Positions 25,185 through 34,297 of a DNA stretch of 64,000 bases are shown in pieces (position 1 is the first letter of the stretch; each line of letters opens with the position of its first letter). Below the pieces are notes generated by a model that was not told the DNA's origin, did no database searches, and worked only from the letters and a program-made list of their open reading frames with translations. The position numbers were made by a program, and so were the translations under genes. Origin of the DNA: Terriglobia bacterium. Lineage in GTDB: Bacteria; Acidobacteriota; Terriglobia; Acidiferrales; UBA7541. The DNA is taken from NCBI GenBank assembly GCA_020072805.1, contig JAIQGC010000009.1:1-64000 (forward strand), read 5' to 3'.

Positions 25185-27458
25185 ATGGTATCCAAAACAG
25201 TTTCGTGGGACGGCATCAACTATCCGTACATTCCTCCGCGCGACCTAAAGATCGACCCCAAGCTGCAACTGCATTCAAAAGCGGACAAGAAGGTGGACGC
25301 AGTGACGTACGAGGTGCTGCGCCACGCCATGTGGAACGTCAACCTGGAGCACGGCAACACGATCATGAAGATTTCCGGGTCGCCGATTTGCGCCTATGGG
25401 CACGACTTCAATCCCTGCCTGCTCGATGAAAAGGGCGACTTCGTAATCTTCGGGCCGTTCCTGCAGTATCTTTCTTCGGCGGCCAGCTCCGCGGTGAAAT
25501 GGACGCTGGAGCACCGCTCGGAGAATCCCGGCATCGAAGATGGAGATATCTTTCTGACCAACGACCCGTGGGTGGGAGCGACGCACCAATCGGACGTGAC
25601 GGTCATCGCGCCGGTCTTCTGGGAAGGAAAACTGTTCTGCTGGGTGGGCAATACGCTGCACCAGTGGGATCTGGGCGGAACCGCGCCCGGCGGGTTCAAT
25701 CCCATGGCCGCGGACGTTTTCTGGGAGGCCGGGTGCATCCCGCCGATCAAGATCGTGGAAGGAGGCGTGCTGCGCCGGGACCTCGAGGAGGAATACATCC
25801 GGCGCTCGCGCATGCCGCAACTGGTGGCGCTGGATCTGCGTGCGGAAATTTCCGGCTGCAACATCGCGCGCGAACGCATCCTGGGGCTGCTGAAACGCTA
25901 CGGTGCAGGCTCGCTCAAGGGCGTCATGCGCAAGCTGCAGGACGATTCGGAGAAGGCCTTCGTGAAGCGCTTGCGGACGATACCGGACGGGACCTGGCGG
26001 GAATCGGCGTGGATTGAACTGGCCCATCCTTCCGACCGGCACATTTACCGCAATTCGCTGACGCTGACCAAGAAGGGCGACAAGCTGATTTTTTCCAACG
26101 AGGGCACGGACCCGCAGGCGGGCACGCTGAACTGCACGGCAGTGGCCTGGCGCGGAGCCATCGCTTCCATGATCTGCGCGCAGATGCTCTTTGACCAGAT
26201 GTTCGTCGTCGAGGGCGCTTACCGGCACATGGAGTTCGAGGCCACGCCGGGAACGATCACCTGCGCGACCTACCCCGCGGCGGTCAGCGCGGCGCCCGCG
26301 CTGACCCTGCTGCAGACCATCGCGCTGGCCGGACTGGTTATTTCGAAAATGCTGGCATGTTCGACGGACGAAACGCTGCGCACCGAAGTGCAGAGCAGCA
26401 TGGGCTGCGCCATGTATCCCATCGCGGCCTTCAGCGGCACCGATCAGCGCGGCAATCCCTGCACGTCCTTCTTCCTCGATCCGGTGGGCGCGGCGCTGGC
26501 CGGGCTTTCCTGGCGCGACGGCGTGGACACGGGCGGCTGGCCATGGGACCTGCAAAGCACCATGCCCAACGTCGAGGAGCAGGAATGGTTCTACCCGATC
26601 CTCTATCTGTGGCGGCGCGAGTTGGCCGATGCCGGCGGCGCGGGAAAGTTCCGCGGCGGCAACCCCGGCGAATTTGCGTTTATCCCGCACAAGACCGACC
26701 GGCTCACTTTGTTTACCGCCACGGGCCATGCCGCCGTGCCTCCGCCGGGCCTCTTTGGGGGAATGCCGCCCTCGACCACGCGCTACACCGTGCGCCGCGG
26801 CGCGAACGCGCGCCAATTGATGACCAGCACCGGCAAGTTTCCCGCACGCCTTGCCGATCTGGAAGGCACGAATGAGTATCCCGCGCCCAAATCCTTCAAT
26901 ATTCCGCAGACCGCGGACGACGCCTTCATCGTGGCCTGGGCCGGAGCAGGCGGTTACGGCGATCCCCTCGAGCGCGATTCCCAACGGATCGAGCACGACA
27001 TCCTTCACGGCAATGTCACGAAGGGATGGGCGGAGAAGATCTACGGCGTGGTTTTCGGCGGGAAAGGAGTGATTGACCGCAAAGCCAGCGAAGCCCGCCG
27101 CGCGGAAATCCGCCGGGAACGAATCGCCGGAAAATCCAGGCAACTGGCCGCACTTTCCGGCGGCCAGGACCGGCAGGTCGCCGAGGGGTTGCTGCTGGGC
27201 GAAGAAAACGGACGAAGGGTGCTCGCCTGCCGCAAGTGCCGCGGGATTCTCTGCGGCGCGGAGGAGAATTACAAAACATCCTGTGTCACATCGAGCGGAC
27301 CGGCGACTTCCGCCAACCCCCATATTCTCGATCCCCGGCAGTACATCGAGGAGGACGTGGTCTTCCTGCAACACGCCTGCCCGGGATGCGGCCTGCTGCT
27401 GCAGAGCGAACTGCTGCGGCGCGGCGATGCGCCGATTTGGGATTTGCAGATCGCCTAG
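25185..27458 (+). CDS. Hydantoinase B/acetone-carboxylase alpha-like subunit with gamma-like tail
   Basis: A 757-aa protein. The first 620 or so residues are Hydantoinase_B-like (VTYEVLRHAMWNVNLEHGNT, GDIFLTNDPWVGATHQSDV, WRRELADAGGAGKFRGGNPG, WAGAGGYGDPLERD). The last 90 or so residues carry CRKCRGILCG ... HACPGCGLLLQSELLRRG, a zinc-ribbon pattern like the small gamma subunit of acetone carboxylase. The protein therefore appears to be an alpha-gamma fusion. With the HyuA-type partner it should catalyse an ATP-dependent carboxylation or ring/amide opening; carboxylation of a ketone is favoured by the neighbouring acyl-CoA ligase. Confidence 0.87.
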   Translation: MVSKTVSWDGINYPYIPPRDLKIDPKLQLHSKADKKVDAVTYEVLRHAMWNVNLEHGNTIMKISGSPICAYGHDFNPCLLDEKGDFVIFGPFLQYLSSAASSAVKWTLEHRSENPGIEDGDIFLTNDPWVGATHQSDVTVIAPVFWEGKLFCWVGNTLHQWDLGGTAPGGFNPMAADVFWEAGCIPPIKIVEGGVLRRDLEEEYIRRSRMPQLVALDLRAEISGCNIARERILGLLKRYGAGSLKGVMRKLQDDSEKAFVKRLRTIPDGTWRESAWIELAHPSDRHIYRNSLTLTKKGDKLIFSNEGTDPQAGTLNCTAVAWRGAIASMICAQMLFDQMFVVEGAYRHMEFEATPGTITCATYPAAVSAAPALTLLQTIALAGLVISKMLACSTDETLRTEVQSSMGCAMYPIAAFSGTDQRGNPCTSFFLDPVGAALAGLSWRDGVDTGGWPWDLQSTMPNVEEQEWFYPILYLWRRELADAGGAGKFRGGNPGEFAFIPHKTDRLTLFTATGHAAVPPPGLFGGMPPSTTRYTVRRGANARQLMTSTGKFPARLADLEGTNEYPAPKSFNIPQTADDAFIVAWAGAGGYGDPLERDSQRIEHDILHGNVTKGWAEKIYGVVFGGKGVIDRKASEARRAEIRRERIAGKSRQLAALSGGQDRQVAEGLLLGEENGRRVLACRKCRGILCGAEENYKTSCVTSSGPATSANPHILDPRQYIEEDVVFLQHACPGCGLLLQSELLRRGDAPIWDLQIA

Positions 27459-27496
27459 AACGGCGCGAACACTGGATCACGGGAGCCAAACGGCAG

Positions 27497-29071
27497 ATGA
27501 ACATCGGGCTGACAGTCAGTCGCAACGCGCGGCGCTATCCGGAACGGGTGGCGCTGGTGGATGCGAACAACGACCGGAGCATCAAGTGGAAAGACCTGGA
27601 CCGGCGGGTGAACCGGCTGGCCCACGCGATGATCGCAAAGGGCCTGAAAAAGGGCGAGCGCATCGCCATCTATTCCAAAAACTGCCTGGAATACCTGGAG
27701 CTGTTCTACGCCGGGGCCAAAACCGGAATCGTCATCCAGCCGCTCAACTGGCGCTTCACGCCGGAGGAGGTGGCCTTCACGCTGAAGGACGGAGCGCCGC
27801 GCGGAATTCTGGTGAGCGCGGAATTCGCCAGGGCCTACCGCGAAAAGGCCGGAGAGCTGCCCTCGATAGAATTTGTCGTGGGACTGGGTGACGGGCATGG
27901 ATTCCCGCTCGGATACGAGGAATGGATCGCGGGTAAATCCGAGGCCGAGCCGGAAAGTGTCCGCGCGGTGGGCGACGATGATCTCTATTTCTTCTGTTAC
28001 ACCGGAGGAACCACCGGAATCGCCAAAGGCGTGATGATCACGCACCGCGGGGCGTTCACCACGATCATGAACATGAGCGTGGCCGAGCGCATCGCCCCGG
28101 ACGACGTGTACCTGATTCTCGGCCAGATGTTTCACATCGCCGTGCTCCTCCCGCACAGTTATCTGTTTCACGGCGCCCGCGTGGTCATCCTGAATTTCGA
28201 GCCGCGCAAAACCCTGGAGATTATTCAGCGCGAGCACGTCAGCTCCTTTCTGGGCATCACCACCATGCTCAATTACATGCTGGACGCGCCGGACTTCGCG
28301 AAGTACGACACCGCTTCCCTGCGCCTGATCGGCTACGGCGGCGGGCCCATGTCCGTGCCCACGCTGCGCCGCGCCATGGCCGCCTTTCCCAACGCGGGCT
28401 TCATTCAATACATGGGCCAGACCGAGCTCAGCATCATTTCCGCCGTGCTCTCGCCCGAAGACCACCGCCGCGGCTTGGCCGATAAGCCGCACTTGCTTCT
28501 TTCCTGCGGAAAAGAAGCGCTGCTCTGCGAATGCCGCGTGGTGGACGATGAGGACAACGACGTGCCGCGCGACGGCCGGACCGCCGGAGAGATGATTGTG
28601 CGCGGGGAGAACGTCATGAAGGGCTACTGGAACCTGCCGGAACTGACCGCGGAGACGCTGCGCGGCGGGTGGTGCCATACCGGAGACATGGCCACGTGGG
28701 ACGAGGAGGGCTATTTCTACGTGGTGGACCGCAAGAAGGACATGATCGTCTCGGGCGGGGAGAATATCTACCCGGCGGTGGTGGAGCAGGCCATCTACAA
28801 GCATCCGGCCGTTCTGGAATGCGCGGTGATCGGCGTGCCGCACGACACCTTCGGAGAAACGGTGCGGGCGGTGGTGGTGCTGCGGCCGGGGGCCAGCGCA
28901 ACGGCCGAGGAGCTCATCGAGAGCTGCCGGCAGAATCTGGCCAGCTACATGAAGCCCACCGGCGTGGATTTTGTCAGCGAGCTGCCCAAGGCGCCTACCG
29001 GAAAGATTTTGAAACGCATTTTGCGGGAGAAATACTGGGCCGGGCACGAACGGCGCGTGGGAGGCGCATAA
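27497..29071 (+). CDS. Class I acyl-CoA synthetase (AMP-forming) 1
   Basis: A 524-aa ligase starting MNIGLTVSRNARRYPERVAL. Adenylation motifs are present: YTGGTTGIAKGVMITH near residue 167 (phosphate loop), YMGQTELS, HTGDMATWDEEGYFYVVDRK near 398 and the C-terminal PKAPTGKILKRILRE with the catalytic Lys. It activates a carboxylic acid to its CoA thioester. Placed after the carboxylase-like pair, it could activate the oxo-acid they form, as benzoylacetate-CoA ligase does after acetophenone carboxylase; alternatively it activates the primary substrate. Confidence 0.9.
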   Translation: MNIGLTVSRNARRYPERVALVDANNDRSIKWKDLDRRVNRLAHAMIAKGLKKGERIAIYSKNCLEYLELFYAGAKTGIVIQPLNWRFTPEEVAFTLKDGAPRGILVSAEFARAYREKAGELPSIEFVVGLGDGHGFPLGYEEWIAGKSEAEPESVRAVGDDDLYFFCYTGGTTGIAKGVMITHRGAFTTIMNMSVAERIAPDDVYLILGQMFHIAVLLPHSYLFHGARVVILNFEPRKTLEIIQREHVSSFLGITTMLNYMLDAPDFAKYDTASLRLIGYGGGPMSVPTLRRAMAAFPNAGFIQYMGQTELSIISAVLSPEDHRRGLADKPHLLLSCGKEALLCECRVVDDEDNDVPRDGRTAGEMIVRGENVMKGYWNLPELTAETLRGGWCHTGDMATWDEEGYFYVVDRKKDMIVSGGENIYPAVVEQAIYKHPAVLECAVIGVPHDTFGETVRAVVVLRPGASATAEELIESCRQNLASYMKPTGVDFVSELPKAPTGKILKRILREKYWAGHERRVGGA

Positions 29072-29074
29072 CAG

Positions 29075-29410
29075 ATGGAGAAAATCGGACAGGGCACGCT
29101 CACATCCGGGCGCAGTGGAGGCGGCACCCTCCATTTGGTGGACACCGTGCAGGATGTTCTGCGGCTAATGAAAACCGACCTTGCGGAGACGATCCTGCTG
29201 ACCACCGCGGCCTCCGCGACGGCCGTCATTCCCCTTTTCTCCCGCGTGAAAGGTGTAATCTGTACGGCAGGGGGCGCAACGTCGCACCTGGCCATCGTGG
29301 CCCGTGAATTCGATCTGCCCTGCATCATGGGCAGCGAGCTTCCGGGAGTGAAGGAACTCGACGGCAAGCAGATTACGTTCAACGAGCAAGGCGAGATATT
29401 TACAGTCTAG
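29075..29410 (+). CDS. Free-standing PEP-utilising phosphohistidine (swivelling) domain protein
   Basis: A 111-aa protein consisting only of the mobile domain of PEP synthase/PPDK-type enzymes. The motif GGATSHLAIVAREFDLPCIM near residues 68-87 contains the phosphorylated His (TSH). The gene starts 3 bp after the ligase stop and is followed 29 bp later by the matching PEP-binding domain. No nucleotide-binding ATP-grasp domain is present on either side. Phenylphosphate synthase is another enzyme in which PEP-synthase domains are spread over several subunits. The pair may relay phosphate to or from a pathway intermediate. Confidence 0.85.
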   Translation: MEKIGQGTLTSGRSGGGTLHLVDTVQDVLRLMKTDLAETILLTTAASATAVIPLFSRVKGVICTAGGATSHLAIVAREFDLPCIMGSELPGVKELDGKQITFNEQGEIFTV

Positions 29411-29439
29411 CCGGCCGCAAGGCACAGGCACAGGAAGAG

Positions 29440-30348
29440 ATGACCACGCGCACGACACAAGCTCAGATTCTGCTCAATCTCGGCTTTCCCGAGATGGCGG
29501 CGAAGTATGCGGCATTGCCCTCGGGAGGCGTGGGGCTGATGCGCGCGGAGTTTCTGGCGCTTTCCATCGGCAAACATCCTCAAAAGATGCTGGACCAGGG
29601 CGGCGCCGAACTTTTTACCGAATTCTTTGAGGAAAAGATCGCGCAAGTCGCGCAAGCTTTTTTTCCCCGCCCGGTGATCTACCGTTCGCTGGACCTGAAA
29701 TCAAACGAATATGCGAGCCTGGAGGGGGGCGAGGAATACGAGGAAAAAGAAGAGAATCCCATGCTCGGCCACCGCGGCTGTAGCCGTTACGTCGCACATC
29801 CGGAATCTTTTCGCTTGGAATTGCGGGCGCTGGCCAGGGCGCGGGCGCGCGGCCTCACCAATCTCAGGCTGATGCTGCCCTTCGTGCGCTTCCCCGAAGA
29901 ACTGGCGCAGTGCCGCGCATGGGTCGCCGAAGAAGGACTGCTGGACCAGCCCGGCTTCGAGCTTTGGATGATGGCGGAAGTGCCCTCGACCGTCCTGCTC
30001 ATCGAGGAGTTCCTGCCCTACGTCCACGGAGTTTCCGTCGGTTCCAATGACCTCACCCAGCTCATTCTCGGCATGGACCGCGACAACCGCCGCCTTTCCA
30101 CTAAATTCGACGAGCGCCATCCCGCCGTCCTCGCGGCCATGGAACGCATCGCCCGCGCGGCCCGCGCGCGCAATCTTTCCGTTTCCATCTGCGGCAATGC
30201 GCCCTCGCGCTACCCGGAACTGGTCGAACCCCTGCTGCGTTTCGGATTCACCAGCTTCTCCGTCGCCGCGGAATCGTTTGCAAAAACCGTGGAAGCGGTG
30301 GCCGCCGCCGAGCAGAAAATTGCTTCGGAAGCGGCGAGCAAGCGCTGA
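29440..30348 (+). CDS. Free-standing PEP-binding (C-terminal) domain of a PEP-synthase-like enzyme
   Basis: A 302-aa TIM-barrel protein matching the C-terminal domain of PEP synthase. GGVGLMRAEFL is near residue 29, EENPMLGHRGCSRYV near 104, SVGSNDLTQLILGMDRD near 202 and ISICGNAP-type catalytic-Cys motif (SICGNAPSRYPE) near 248. All residues expected for PEP/pyruvate and Mg binding appear kept, so it looks active rather than decayed. With the 111-aa swivelling protein it makes a split PEP-dependent phosphotransferase without the ATP-binding part. Either the ATP-grasp subunit is elsewhere in the genome or PEP itself is the donor. Confidence 0.85.
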   Translation: MTTRTTQAQILLNLGFPEMAAKYAALPSGGVGLMRAEFLALSIGKHPQKMLDQGGAELFTEFFEEKIAQVAQAFFPRPVIYRSLDLKSNEYASLEGGEEYEEKEENPMLGHRGCSRYVAHPESFRLELRALARARARGLTNLRLMLPFVRFPEELAQCRAWVAEEGLLDQPGFELWMMAEVPSTVLLIEEFLPYVHGVSVGSNDLTQLILGMDRDNRRLSTKFDERHPAVLAAMERIARAARARNLSVSICGNAPSRYPELVEPLLRFGFTSFSVAAESFAKTVEAVAAAEQKIASEAASKR

Positions 30349-30378
30349 ACCATTCGTGACCAGAACAAGGAGATCTGC

Positions 30379-31308
30379 GTGGCCGAACTGAATCCTCAGG
30401 ACGAATTCATCCACCCGACCGGCACGGACGAGTCCTGGCGCGAAGCATTCTATTTCGATTTCTACGACCCTCGGACAAAGCTGGCCGCCTTCGGCTATTC
30501 CGGCGTGCACCCCAATCAGGAAACCGGCGACGTCATCTTCGCCCTGTGGCGCGGCGACGTCCTGCTGGCCAAATACACGCGCTGGGACCTGAACATCCCG
30601 CGTGAAATCGGCGAAGAGCGCCTGGATTTCGGCCCGCTGGCCTTCCGCCCCATCAATCCCTACAAGAAATGGCGGATGTTTTATGACGACGGCGCGGCGC
30701 GCGTGGACCTGACCTTCGACGCAATTCATCCCGCCTACAACTGGGGACAGTCGCACGGCGCGCTGGCGCAGACCAACAGCCACCATTACGAGCAGCAGGG
30801 GCGCTACAGCGGAACGATCCGCGTGGGCGGCGAGCGCCACGAAGTAACTGGGATGGGCGCGCGCGACCACGCCTGGGGCTGGGGCGCACGCGCCGGCATC
30901 CGCCGCTGGGTGTGGGCCTCGGCGCAATTCAATGAACGCTTCGCTTGGAACATGTTTCAGATCACGCTGGCCGACCAGCGCGAAATTCACTTCGGCTACA
31001 TCTATCGTGGCGGCGAAAACATTCTCCTGCGGCGCTCGCACGCGCAATTGAACTACGCGGAAATGGGCAAGGCCCCGGAGAGCGGAACATTTGCGCTGGA
31101 AGCCGTAAACGGCGACAAAGTGGAAGCATCCTGCCGCATGCTGAACGCCTTCAACACTTCGCACCAGGAGCGCAACAAGACCGGCTACCACTATTTCTGC
31201 CATTCCGAATTCCAGTGCGAAGGGCAGACCGGCTACGGGCAGACCAACGTGCACTGGCGGCTTGAATCCGACCGGCCAAAGGATTGGGGCGTTTTTACAA
31301 GGAAATAA
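30379..31308 (+). CDS. CrtC/AttH-like beta-barrel protein (copy 2)
   Basis: A 309-aa protein with a GTG start and AAGGAG ribosome-binding site. It is a diverged homologue of the protein at 19,628: WREAFYFDFYDPRTKLAAF, GVHPNQETGDVIFAL (against GVFPNKETGDLCAAF) and ARDHAWGWGARAGI. It closes the plus-strand operon. The two copies bracket the carboxylase/ligase/PEP-domain genes, which supports a shared pathway role. The reaction is unknown. Confidence 0.72.
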   Translation: MAELNPQDEFIHPTGTDESWREAFYFDFYDPRTKLAAFGYSGVHPNQETGDVIFALWRGDVLLAKYTRWDLNIPREIGEERLDFGPLAFRPINPYKKWRMFYDDGAARVDLTFDAIHPAYNWGQSHGALAQTNSHHYEQQGRYSGTIRVGGERHEVTGMGARDHAWGWGARAGIRRWVWASAQFNERFAWNMFQITLADQREIHFGYIYRGGENILLRRSHAQLNYAEMGKAPESGTFALEAVNGDKVEASCRMLNAFNTSHQERNKTGYHYFCHSEFQCEGQTGYGQTNVHWRLESDRPKDWGVFTRK

Positions 31309-31311
31309 GAA

Positions 31312-31340
31312 CGGAACTGGTCAGGACGGTTCCGGTTTTT
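31312..31340 (+). terminator. Possible rho-independent terminator between convergent operons
   Basis: CGGAAC (31,312-31,317) and GTTCCG (31,329-31,334) form a 6-bp stem with an 11-base loop, followed by GTTTTT. It lies just after the last gene of the plus operon and extends into the 3' end of the opposing ligase gene. Confidence 0.5.
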
Positions 31341-33045
31341 CGAATTCACGGAGGATGCGGTCGCGCATCACGTATTTCTGAATCTTTCCGCTGCCGGTCA
31401 TTTCGAATTCGGCGACAATGCGCACATGGCGGGGAACCTTGAACCCGGCAATGCGCGGCTTGCAATAGTCGATTAATTCCGCTTCCGTCAGCGACGCTCC
31501 CGCCTTCAACTGCACAAACGCCAGGGGCACCTCGCGCAGGCGCTCGTCCGGCACGCCCACCACCGCCGCCGCGCGCACCGCCGGATGCCCGCACAGGAAA
31601 TTTTCCACTTCCACGGCCGACACGTTTTCGCCGCCCACCCGCAGCATATCCTTCAGCCGGCCTTTCCAGATGAGGTAGCCGTCCGCATCGATTCGCCCGA
31701 GGTCGCCCGTGTGCAACCAGCCCTCCCCGTCAATCGCCGCCGCGGTTTCCTCCGGCTTCTTATAGTAGCCCTTCATCACGTTCCAACCGCGCACGCAGAT
31801 CTCCCCGGATTCCCCGCGCCGCAGCGTGGCCCCGCTCGCCGCATCGATAATTTTCACTTCGACGCCCGGCTCCGGCCGCCCCATGGTATTGACGCGTTTC
31901 TCCTGCGGATCGCGCCAGTCCGTGATGCACACGTTCGGGCTGCCCTCGGAGAGGCCGTAGAGCGGGCAAAGATGGCGGATGCCGATCTCCTCGACGACCA
32001 TGCGCAAGACCGCCGGCGTGCCCGCCGACCATCCCTTCGAGAGACTGGCGCGGGAATGCTTATCAAAGGCTTCATGATTTCGCAAAGCGATAAACATGGA
32101 TTCGAGCCCGATATACGTGGTGATCTGCTCGGCCTCCAGCAGCCGAATGGTCTCTCCGGCATCAAACGTGGCGGACGTGTAAAGCGTATAGCCGCGAGTC
32201 ACCGCGCCCAGCAGCGCACAGACTGATCCGCCCACATGAAACATGGGCATGGCGGAGAGCACGCGGTCTTCCGCGCCGATATTAGCCCGTTCCGCCATCT
32301 GGTAGGCGTTACGCAGTACCTGGCCGTGCGAAAGCATGACCGCCTTGGGAAAGGCCGTCGTTCCCGAGGTGTACTGCAGGATGACCACATCATCCGGTTG
32401 CACGGAGGTTTCGATGCGCTCCAAGTTTTCCCGTCTTCCCGTAGATGCACCGATACTCAACACTTCTTCATACGTGAGAAACTCATCCGGGGCGCTGCCT
32501 GTCACGATTATCTTCTTCAGGCACGGGAATGCGCTGCTGGCGACGCTTCTTTTTTTTGCCTGGGCCGCTTCCGGGCACACCTCCCGGAGCATCGCCAGAA
32601 AATCAATCTGCAGGAATTCGCGCGGCAGAAGCAGTGCCGACGCCTCCGACTGGCGCAGAACGTATTCGAATTCGTGCGTTTTATAACGGGTATTGATAAA
32701 GACCAGTGAACCGCCCAGCGCCGCGACGGCCATCTCCGCGACAACACTCTCCATGGTGTTCGGCAGCCATACGGCAAACCGTTCGCCCGGGACAAAACCA
32801 AGCTGCTTCAGCCCGAGTGCAAATCGCTCCACTTCCTCGAGAAATTGCGCGGCGGTGGCCCGCCGTTCGGGGAACACGAGCAGCTCTTTGTCTCCCCATT
32901 GGGCCGCGCAACGCCGCAGCGCACGGGGAAGAGTTTCGCGGCCCCAGGCGGCGCCGAGAGGAGACTCCCCTTCATCGCCGCAAATGTGAGACAGCTCTCC
33001 CGGTGCGATGGATTGGGCGGAATTACCGGTGTTTTGCGAGTTCAC
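31321..33045 (-). CDS. Class I acyl-CoA synthetase (AMP-forming) 2
   Basis: A 574-aa ligase. The adenylation motifs YTSGTTAFPKAVMLSH near residue 228, LYGLSEGSPN, WLHTGDLGRIDADGYLIWKG near 440 and the C-terminal FEMTGSGKIQKYVMRD are all present. It is distant from the ligase at 27,497 (574 against 524 aa, different core motifs), so it probably activates another acid, possibly the entry substrate of the second cluster as FadD3 does in steroid ring degradation. It is the last gene of the minus-strand unit that starts at 41,980. Confidence 0.88.
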   Translation of the reverse strand: MNSQNTGNSAQSIAPGELSHICGDEGESPLGAAWGRETLPRALRRCAAQWGDKELLVFPERRATAAQFLEEVERFALGLKQLGFVPGERFAVWLPNTMESVVAEMAVAALGGSLVFINTRYKTHEFEYVLRQSEASALLLPREFLQIDFLAMLREVCPEAAQAKKRSVASSAFPCLKKIIVTGSAPDEFLTYEEVLSIGASTGRRENLERIETSVQPDDVVILQYTSGTTAFPKAVMLSHGQVLRNAYQMAERANIGAEDRVLSAMPMFHVGGSVCALLGAVTRGYTLYTSATFDAGETIRLLEAEQITTYIGLESMFIALRNHEAFDKHSRASLSKGWSAGTPAVLRMVVEEIGIRHLCPLYGLSEGSPNVCITDWRDPQEKRVNTMGRPEPGVEVKIIDAASGATLRRGESGEICVRGWNVMKGYYKKPEETAAAIDGEGWLHTGDLGRIDADGYLIWKGRLKDMLRVGGENVSAVEVENFLCGHPAVRAAAVVGVPDERLREVPLAFVQLKAGASLTEAELIDYCKPRIAGFKVPRHVRIVAEFEMTGSGKIQKYVMRDRILREFEKPEPS

Positions 33046-33055
33046 GCCTGGGACC

Positions 33056-33448
33056 CTACTTGGGCAACTCTCCCACCATTTCTAGGACCTTCTTGGCGTC
33101 GTAAAAAATGCGCAGTTCCTGGATTTCGCCGCCACTGGTGCGAAAAAGGTCGACGGCATCGAATACCACCGGGCGCCCCGTAAGCGTCTTCCCTTCGAAA
33201 TGAATCTCCGCCGCCACGCCTCCCTGCCCATCGGCAAAATATCGTGTTACCTGATCGAATCGCTGGGGATAAAACTGCAATACCCCCGAGTAAAAATCGC
33301 GTATCGCCTGGCGGCCCTGGATGGGCTCCTGCTGCGGAAACTCGAGCCGCGCTTTTTCCGCGAACACCCTGGCCAGGTCGTCCAGGCGGGTCTCGTTTAC
33401 CGCGGAAAAGTAGGCCTTGGCAACAGCAATGGGATCTTGCACCGTCAT
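33056..33448 (-). CDS. NTF2-like (SnoaL/ketosteroid-isomerase fold) protein
   Basis: A 130-aa protein with the cone-shaped NTF2 fold pattern: DPIAVAKAYFSAVNETRLDD, an RQAIRDFYSGVL segment and C-terminal strands VVFDAVDLFRTSGGEIQELR. Members include ketosteroid isomerases, SnoaL cyclases and hydratases, and many uncharacterised proteins. Catalytic Asp/Tyr residues of ketosteroid isomerase cannot be assigned with confidence. It lies between the ligase and an SDR gene, so a small-molecule isomerase role in the pathway is reasonable. Confidence 0.75.
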   Translation of the reverse strand: MTVQDPIAVAKAYFSAVNETRLDDLARVFAEKARLEFPQQEPIQGRQAIRDFYSGVLQFYPQRFDQVTRYFADGQGGVAAEIHFEGKTLTGRPVVFDAVDLFRTSGGEIQELRIFYDAKKVLEMVGELPK

Positions 33449-33467
33449 CAGAACTTTCTCCTCTCTC

Positions 33468-34238
33468 TTATTGGCAACTGAATCCGCCGTCCGCCACCAG
33501 CGCGTGACCGGTTACGAAGCTCGATTCGTCACTGGCGAGGAACAAGGCGCAATTGGCAATTTCTTCCGCGGTTCCTACTCGTTTCAGCAGCGTGAAACTC
33601 GCGTATAGCTTGCGAATCTCCTCTGGCGCGCCGTGCCCCTTCAAGCGGTCGCACGCCCTGTCCAGCAATGGGGTCTGCACCGCCGCTGGACAGATGCAAT
33701 TTACGCGAATGTTGTTTTCCGCATAGTCCGCCGCCATGCTTCGCGTCAGTTGAATCACGCCTGCTTTGGACGCCCCGTAAGCGGAAAACTCCTTCACCGC
33801 GACAAGCCCTCCCACCGAGGACATATTTACGACGGCCCCACCACCGGACTTGATGATTTCCGGGATGGCAAAGCGGCTCACACGGAACACACCGTTGAGA
33901 TTCACCGCGATCTGCCTTTCCCAATCTTCGTCCGTCGCCGTGGTGACTGAACCGGTTGTCTCGATGCCCGCGTTATTCACCAGAATATCGAGCCCGCCCA
34001 GCGCGGCCACGGCCTCCGTGACGGCCTTCTTCGCGCTCTCGGTCTTGGCCACATCGCAGGCGACACCGCAGGCACGATGACCCTTGGCGGTCAGCTCCGC
34101 AGCCAATGCCTTTGCGGCCGTTACATTCAGGTCGCAGATGGCCACCGCAGCGCCCTCCGCTGCAAATTTCTCGGCTATCGCGCGTCCAATGCCCGACGCG
34201 CCTCCCGTCACAATTGCCCGCCTGCCCTTGAGTCTCAT
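33468..34238 (-). CDS. SDR family oxidoreductase
   Basis: A 256-aa classical SDR: VTGGASGIGRAIAEK near residue 11, NNAGIE near 88, catalytic VNMSSVGG and YGASKAGVIQL near 137-160, and the C-terminal FVTGHALVADGGFSCQ. It is followed upstream by a close relative (34,298), and the two probably arose by duplication. Neither substrate is identifiable; NAD(P)-dependent hydroxyl/keto conversion in the ring or side-chain pathway is likely. Confidence 0.88.
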   Translation of the reverse strand: MRLKGRRAIVTGGASGIGRAIAEKFAAEGAAVAICDLNVTAAKALAAELTAKGHRACGVACDVAKTESAKKAVTEAVAALGGLDILVNNAGIETTGSVTTATDEDWERQIAVNLNGVFRVSRFAIPEIIKSGGGAVVNMSSVGGLVAVKEFSAYGASKAGVIQLTRSMAADYAENNIRVNCICPAAVQTPLLDRACDRLKGHGAPEEIRKLYASFTLLKRVGTAEEIANCALFLASDESSFVTGHALVADGGFSCQ

Positions 34239-34297
34239 TTCACTGTTTTCCTTTCCTTACACTACGCCTGCCGGTTTGAGCCGCGAACACGGCCCCT

